Program-made: the position numbers and the translations under genes
The notes under the pieces: generated by a model
Told to the model about the DNA's origin: nothing
The model's input: only the letters and a program-made list of their open reading frames with translations
Database searches by the model: none
DNA from: Lepturacanthus savala
Taxonomy: Eukaryota; Chordata; Actinopteri; Scombriformes; Trichiuridae
DNA length: 64,000 nt
Assembly: GCA_030544235.1 (NCBI GenBank)
Contig: CM060462.1
Coordinates: 37,989,526 to 38,053,525 of the forward strand
Reading direction: 5' to 3'
Shown here: positions 59,761 through 64,000 of the stretch, piece after piece
Layout: each line of letters starts with the position of its first letter
How positions within the stretch are numbered: position 1 is the first letter of the stretch

Positions 59761-60949
59761 TACAATATGGCAAATAAACAACAAATAACAGTAACCCATC
59801 ATACCTATAGACAACAGAAAATATGTTGTTTTGAAAACCACAAAAAAATCAGACTTGTGCATATTTGTAAGAACCGACGTAGTATTTTAGTAGCATCTAA
59901 TGAGGATTCAGTGTTGATGTATGATCCCAGCTTAAAACCATGAAACTGTCTAATGCTGAGTGATTTTCAGTTTAAACTCTGAACACTGAGAGCAGAGAAG
60001 TGTCCAGGGGGGACGGTGTCAGCAGAGCTGTGGGCAGCGGTAACACCAGCGACTCGCTGCCACTACACAGGTACCACCGTCATTAATATGCATACGCAGC
60101 CATGATTAAACGCGTGGCAGATAAAATGTGACGCAGCGTAATGAATGGAAATTTTAAAGCACATATTCAACCTCAATTAATCATTCAAGACTATCACAAC
60201 GTCACGTTTATCAGATGGCTGCAGGAAATCAAAGTGACGATGAAAAATTAAGATGGTGGAACAGCAGGTGAGGAGATCTGTGCTGCTGTGCATCTCAAAC
60301 ATCACTGGTTTTATTTCTGTATAAATGTGATATACAATGATTCCTGCTTAAAGGCCGTGCTACTGTATGTCACATATGCTGCTGTTTGCTTCACTTCTTC
60401 TGTTCTTCTCACGTCCAAACTCCACAGGAAGTGCTGCAACACGTCATGTCAGCAGGTGGCAGCTTTTTATTTATTTATTTATTATTTCTTTATTTTTCTA
60501 CCTGCTCCATGGGGTCCATCATCGTTGCAGGTTGCTGCTCCCAGCTGTGCCTTCTGCTGAGATTCTGAGGAGTTTTCAAGGAGATTTCAAGTTGGATATT
60601 TCAGATAAATAAGAAAAAACTAAGTCCCGCACACTGTCAATCACAAAAATTAAGAAAAACATAACCTGATGATTGAAATATAGTCATATTGTCACCCTAT
60701 TAAATCATTTCTGTTGACAAAAATGAGATTTTTGACTCTTTATGTTCTATTGGACAATGGATATTTTAGTTTTTGCCGAAGTCAAAGTTTTTTTTACAAG
60801 CTTAATAATGTTAGAAGATTCTTAATTTGGTAGATTTTTCAATAAATTCAATAAATATGCAGCCAAATATAAGGAAATAAAGGAAGTTCCAGGATTTTCA
60901 GTCCATTAAACATGTGTCATCACTTCAAAAAATATGGAAATGGGTCCTT
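59761..60949. other. unique DNA with a candidate regulatory stretch
   Basis: 60,030-60,270 is balanced and repeat-free with 'attaatatgcatacgcag', 'ccatgattaaacgcg' and 'caattaatcattcaag', suggestive of a conserved non-coding element. Short frames at 60,288-60,612 show no domain. The rest is AT-rich. Confidence 0.3.
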
Positions 60950-61021
60950 GAGCATTTTAGTCCATATTTTGACTCTTAGAGGGCACTTTTTGGCATTTAA
61001 CTCACATTTTGACTGTAAAAT
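60950..61021 (-). repeat. residual minisatellite units next to the LTR
   Basis: 'gagcattttagtccatattt' and 'tgactcttagagggcacttt' are degenerate units of the 59.1-kb array. 'cacattttgactgta' also ends that array near 59,744. The retrotransposon sits directly after them. Confidence 0.7.
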
Positions 61022-61209
61022 TGTCATGTCTCGTCGTAAATGTTAAGTCATCACTCGTGTTGTCTTGTCGTGCACTTCCTGTTTTATTTTGAAATAACTC
61101 TTCCCTCTCGTTTCAGGCACCTTTGCTTCCTGCCCTTGTGTGTTTCCCGCCACTGTGATTGCCTTCCCCTGCCCTGATTGTTTTCACCTGTGCCCTGTTA
61201 CCTTGTGTC

Positions 61210-61217
61210 TATTTATT
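61210..61217 (+). promoter_or_regulatory. TATA-like box of the LTR promoter
   Basis: TATTTATT, 31 bases upstream of the predicted start at 61,241, which is the usual TATA-to-start distance. Confidence 0.5.
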
Positions 61218-61240
61218 GTCTGTGTCTCCCCTTGTCCTGT

Positions 61241-61250
61241 GCCAGTTCGT
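61241..61250 (+). promoter_or_regulatory. predicted RNA 5' end, self-primer sequence
   Basis: GCCAGTTCGT is the exact reverse complement of 61,754-61,763, just after the LTR. In Tf1/sushi-type elements the first bases of the mRNA pair with the primer-binding site and serve as primer. This would place the transcript start here. Confidence 0.6.
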
Positions 61251-61373
61251 CATGTCCCATGCCCCAAGAACCAGCGCCCAGCTCCTTGTCCTTCCAGGTT
61301 TTGTGTTTTGTTATAGTCTTGTTTCGACAACCTTTTCTTTGTTACTTTGTCCTAGTTATCATTAGTCCTGTTT

Positions 61374-61665
61374 TCCTCGTAAGAGTGAATTTATGTTGGT
61401 ACTTTTAGAGAATAGTTTAGTAGTGAATTTTGTTATCCTCGTAAGAGTGAATTTATGTTGGTACTTTTATAGATTAGTTTAGTAGTGAATTTTTGTCATC
61501 CTCGTAAGAGTGAATTTATGTTGGTACTTTTATAGATTAGTTTAGTAGTGAATTTTGTTATCCTCGTAAGAGTGAATTTTTGTTGTCCTCATAAGAGTGA
61601 ATTTATGTTGGTACTTTTTAGTTTAGTTAAGTAGTGTTTTTTCCTCCTTGAGAGTGATTTTCATT
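61374..61665 (+). repeat. 62-bp tandem repeats inside the LTR
   Basis: 'tcctcgtaagagtgaattta' starts at 61,374, 61,436 and 61,499. A shortened copy follows at 61,561, another at 61,586 and a degenerate one near 61,652. Each full unit also has 'tgttggtacttttatagatt' and 'agtttagtagtgaatttt'. The array lies between the predicted start and the poly(A) signal, so it would be in R. Confidence 0.92.
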
Positions 61666-61672
61666 TTTGTAC

Positions 61673-61678
61673 AATAAA
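61673..61678 (+). terminator. LTR polyadenylation signal
   Basis: AATAAA in 'gtacaataaagactttccc', about 75 bases before the LTR end. Confidence 0.6.
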
Positions 61679-61753
61679 GACTTTCCCTTTTTGAACGTAC
61701 TGTGAACGAGTCGTGCATTTGGGTTCAGCCTCCAGCCCCCGCCCTGTGTCAGT

Positions 61754-61763
61754 ACGAACTGGC
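61754..61763 (+). promoter_or_regulatory. primer-binding site of self-priming type
   Basis: ACGAACTGGC begins two bases after the terminal CA of the LTR and is perfectly complementary to 61,241-61,250. I see no tRNA 3'-end match at this place. Confidence 0.6.
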
Positions 61764-61768
61764 CAGCC

Positions 61769-63184
61769 ATGAACCCAGCCGACTCCAGCCCGCTGACCGC
61801 AGCGGTCCGCTGCCAGGAAGCACGACTAACAAGGCAGGAGGAACACCTGACATCCCTCGCCCGAGGGGTGCAAGGGTTGGTCAACAGCCAGGACAGTTTT
61901 AAGGCAGCCATGACCACTGAGATGAGGGAGTTAGCCCTGCAGATCAGGCAGGCCCTCCCTCAATCACAGCCTGAACTTTCTGCACCCCCGAACTCTTCTG
62001 CTTCACCTGGATCACCTTCAGCCTCGCTCCGGCTAGCCCCACCAGAGAAGTTCTCCGGAGAAGGTGAAGGTGATACCTGTAAATCTTTTATTGTACAATG
62101 TCAGCTACACTATGAACTCCAGCACACAGCCTTCCCGACGGACTCGGCCAAAGTGGCTTTCATGATTTCCCACCTTACGGGACGAGCAGCGGCATGGGCG
62201 ACTGCAGAGTGGGCTCGAGGAGCGTCAGTTTGCTCCTCCATAGACTCTTTTAAAGACTCTTTAAGGAAGATCTTCGATCGCACAGTACCAGGGAGGGAGG
62301 CGGCAAGGGAGCTGAGCACGATAAAGCAAGGCAGACGCACGGTGGCCGATTACGCCATCCACTTTCGCACCATAGCTGCTGACAGCGAGTGGAACGACGC
62401 GGCCCTACGGGACACATTTTTGACGGGACTCGCTGCCTCCGTTCGGAGCTTGCTAATCCCCCTGGACTTACCCGCAGACTTAGACTCCCTCATCGCCCTA
62501 GCCATCCGGACGGGCAATCGGCTGAGGGACTGGGAGAGGGAGACCGTGACGCCTTTTCACCACCGGATAGCTGCTCAACCCCCCACGCTGTCACACCTTT
62601 CTCCACAGGCTGCAGCACCCCCAGAGCCCAGGGAGGAGCCGATGCAGTTGGGGCAGGCAAGGTTGTCCAGAGAGGAGCGACGCCGCCGGTTACTGGAGGG
62701 CAGATGCTTTTACTGTGGAGAGACTGGACATCTGCTGGCTGCATGTCCAGTGAAAGGTGGGCGCTCACCAGGGAGGGGAGGTACTCGGGGGCGTCGGCTG
62801 TCCACGCCAGAAACTCCCCCTCGCACACTGACTACTGTCCAGGTAATCCTGACTGATGGCCCCTTTTCGGTAGGGGCTTTAATTGATTCAGGGGCCGATG
62901 AAAGCTTGTTAGACTGGGATTTGGCCCGCAAGTGGCAAGTAAAAACTGAGTTGTTATCCCAGCCTCTGGAAGCCACTGCTCTTGATGGCCATTTTATTTT
63001 CAGGATAACCCATAAGACTGAACCGCTCCATGTTCGAATGGTGACCACCATGAACAGATGTCTTTCCACCTTTTTAACTCTGCTCGGCATCCAATGGTTC
63101 TCGGATACCCATGGCTGTCTAGACACAACCCCCATGTTAATTGGGAAACAGGAATTATCACAGCCTGGGGAGAGAATTGTGTAG
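61769..63184 (+). CDS. gag: retrotransposon gag-protease frame (3' part frameshifted)
   Basis: A 471-codon frame starting 17 bases after the LTR. Residues 1-65 are a polar helical N-terminus and 66-90 a Pro/Ser-rich linker. Residues about 90-255 form the Ty3/gypsy capsid domain (FMISHLTGRAAAWA at 131-144, then RTVADYAIHFR around 190-200). A zinc knuckle CX2CX4HX4C lies at 313-326 (CFYCGETGHLLAAC), flanked by Arg-rich sequence. A retropepsin active site, LIDSGADES, spans 371-379 with Asp373. Gag would form the particle and bind RNA; the protease would process it. After about residue 424 (63,040) the frame no longer matches protease: that homology continues in the -1 frame, so the last 47 residues and stop are artefacts of an apparent one-base deletion. 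The ATG is the first after the LTR. GC-rich codons contrast with the surrounding DNA. Confidence 0.92.
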   Translation: MNPADSSPLTAAVRCQEARLTRQEEHLTSLARGVQGLVNSQDSFKAAMTTEMRELALQIRQALPQSQPELSAPPNSSASPGSPSASLRLAPPEKFSGEGEGDTCKSFIVQCQLHYELQHTAFPTDSAKVAFMISHLTGRAAAWATAEWARGASVCSSIDSFKDSLRKIFDRTVPGREAARELSTIKQGRRTVADYAIHFRTIAADSEWNDAALRDTFLTGLAASVRSLLIPLDLPADLDSLIALAIRTGNRLRDWERETVTPFHHRIAAQPPTLSHLSPQAAAPPEPREEPMQLGQARLSREERRRRLLEGRCFYCGETGHLLAACPVKGGRSPGRGGTRGRRLSTPETPPRTLTTVQVILTDGPFSVGALIDSGADESLLDWDLARKWQVKTELLSQPLEATALDGHFIFRITHKTEPLHVRMVTTMNRCLSTFLTLLGIQWFSDTHGCLDTTPMLIGKQELSQPGERIV

Positions 63185-64000
63185 AAAACTGCTTAGCCGT
63201 GGGTCAGAGACTGGCGATGGGTCAAGTCAATACTAGAGGGGCAGACCCATCTCCTGGCGAAGAACCAGACTTTGTAACTGAACTTACTGACCTAGCAACT
63301 GTACCCGTGGATTATCATGACTTGGGGGAGGTATTCAGCAAAAGCAAGGCTGCGTCCTTGCCTCCCCACAGACCATATGACTGCGCCATTGACTTGATTC
63401 CAGGTGCCCCAATTCCTAAGGGGAGACTTTATGCCATTTCAGGTCCTGAGAAAAAGGCCATGAATGAATACATTGACAGTTCACTCAAGGCTGGCCTTAT
63501 TCGTCCCTCTTCATCTCCTGCGGGAGCTGGTTTCTTTTTCGTAGGAAAGAAAGATGGCTCCCTCCGTCCCTGCATTGATTATAGCCCCCTTAATGCCATT
63601 ACGGTTAAGAACCGCTACCCTCTGCCCCTTATGGCCTCTGCTTTCGAACAGCTCCAGTCAGCGAAGGTATTTACAAAGCTAGATTTAAGAAACGCTTACC
63701 ACCTGGTTCGGATCAGAGAGGGGGATGAGTGGAAGACTGGTTTTAACACACCATCAGGGCACTATGAATATCTAGTCATGCCATTTGGACTTGCCAATGC
63801 CCCTGCAGTATTTCAGGCTTTTGTTAACGATGTCCTCCGTGATTTCTTGAACTTGTTTGTGTTTGTATACTTGGATGACATTTTGATTTTTTCCCCTGAT
63901 CAGCGTACTCATGTCAATCATGTCAGACTGGTTCTCCAGCGCCTGCTGGAGAACCAGCGCCTGCTGGAGAACCAGCTATATGTCAAAGCAGAAAAATGTG
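63040..64000 (+). pseudogene. pol: retrotransposon pol: protease end and reverse transcriptase (partial)
   Basis: Open without a stop from the frameshift to the window edge, in the -1 frame relative to gag. The first 30 codons complete the protease-like fold (VLGYPWL). From about 63,320 comes the Ty3/gypsy reverse transcriptase, with FVGKKDGSLRPCIDY, LDLRNAYHLVRI, MPFGLANAPAVFQ and the catalytic YLDDILIFS (63,868-63,894) with both aspartates. RNase H and integrase should lie beyond the window. Oddities: the usual DYRxLN motif reads DYSPLN, and a six-codon in-frame duplication lies at 63,937-63,972. Because of the upstream shift, this part would not be translated from gag without frameshifting. 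I call it a recently inactivated copy; a programmed shift is less likely because no slippery heptamer in the right phase lies at the junction. Confidence 0.88.
63937..63972 (+). repeat. 18-bp in-frame tandem duplication in RT
   Basis: CAGCGCCTGCTGGAGAAC occurs twice in direct succession, adding six residues (QRLLEN) just after the YLDD active-site strand. It overlaps an inverted GGTTCTCCAGC / GCTGGAGAACC pair that could promote slippage. Confidence 0.95.

Larger units (their letters stand above)
61022..61751 (+). mobile_element. 5' LTR of a sushi-group Ty3/gypsy retrotransposon
   Basis: Starts TGTCATGTCTCG and ends CCTGTGTCA at 61,751, giving TG...CA borders and about 730 bp. It includes a TATA-like box, a predicted transcript start, a 62-bp tandem array and a polyadenylation signal in the right order for U3-R-U5. 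gag starts 17 bases after it. The right LTR is outside the window, so the borders rest on these signals and on the self-priming match, not on an LTR pair. Confidence 0.7.

Noticed and set aside
62389..62856. 155-codon frame inside gag in another phase, and minus-strand frames at 62,110-63,135
   Set aside because: They are shadows of the GC-rich gag frame. Only the 61,769 frame has the capsid, zinc-knuckle and protease motifs.
63143..63149. GGGAAAC as a programmed -1 frameshift site, as in the sushi-derived gene PEG10
   Set aside because: It is read as GGG AAA C in the gag frame, the wrong phase for slippage, and pol-frame homology already begins about 100 bases upstream.

Overview
The window looks like AT-rich, non-coding DNA from a bony fish, probably a percomorph. 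No host protein-coding exon, tRNA or rRNA gene could be supported on either strand. The fish call rests on the repeats: a sushi-group Ty3/gypsy element, a Tc1 remnant with the 'cagtgcatccg' terminus, a hAT-type MITE with 'agagctgcaac' ends, LINE tails of the 'aataaaggattatc' type, SINE tails ending 'ataataaaggcat', and many long CA/TG microsatellites. It reads as a gene desert or a very large intron.

Layout. 1-640: a 31-bp minisatellite that runs off the left edge. 640-3.9 kb: mostly unique DNA with microsatellites. 3.9-5.2 kb: a satellite of about 120 bp with higher-order structure. 5.4-7.4 kb: a degenerate local repeat. 8.0-13.0 kb: a locally triplicated segment carrying a TTAA-flanked MITE, with LINE debris. 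13-17 kb: LINE and DNA-transposon debris. 17-29 kb: low-copy repeats alternating with unique GC-balanced islands; the best candidate regulatory block is 24.5-25.5 kb. 29-36.5 kb: AT-rich DNA with several MITEs, one nested in another. 36.8-45.8 kb: islands, compound microsatellites, a tandemly expanded MITE core at 40 kb and a Tc1 deletion derivative at 43.9 kb. 45.9-52.5 kb: an inverted duplication of MITE plus microsatellite around a 3.5-kb single-copy island. 53-59 kb: AT-rich DNA with dispersed repeats and two GC-richer islands. 59.1-59.8 kb: the same 31-bp minisatellite in the opposite orientation. 61.0-64.0 kb: the 5' part of a sushi-group LTR retrotransposon, truncated by the window edge.

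The only convincing coding sequence is that retrotransposon. It has a 5' LTR, a gag-protease reading frame (61,769-63,184) and a pol frame running off the end. One apparent single-base deletion near 63,040 separates the frames. The first 10 nt predicted for its transcript are the exact reverse complement of the 10 nt just after the LTR, which is the arrangement expected for a self-primed (Tf1/sushi-type) element.

The most pervasive structure is a MITE family with TTAA flanks and CCCTCTA termini (piggyBac-like). About 17 copies of its core word pair, GGATATCC next to GGTCATGTGACC, are spread over 8-51 kb, with one to three cores per element. All homology calls come from reading the sequence; no database search or alignment was run.
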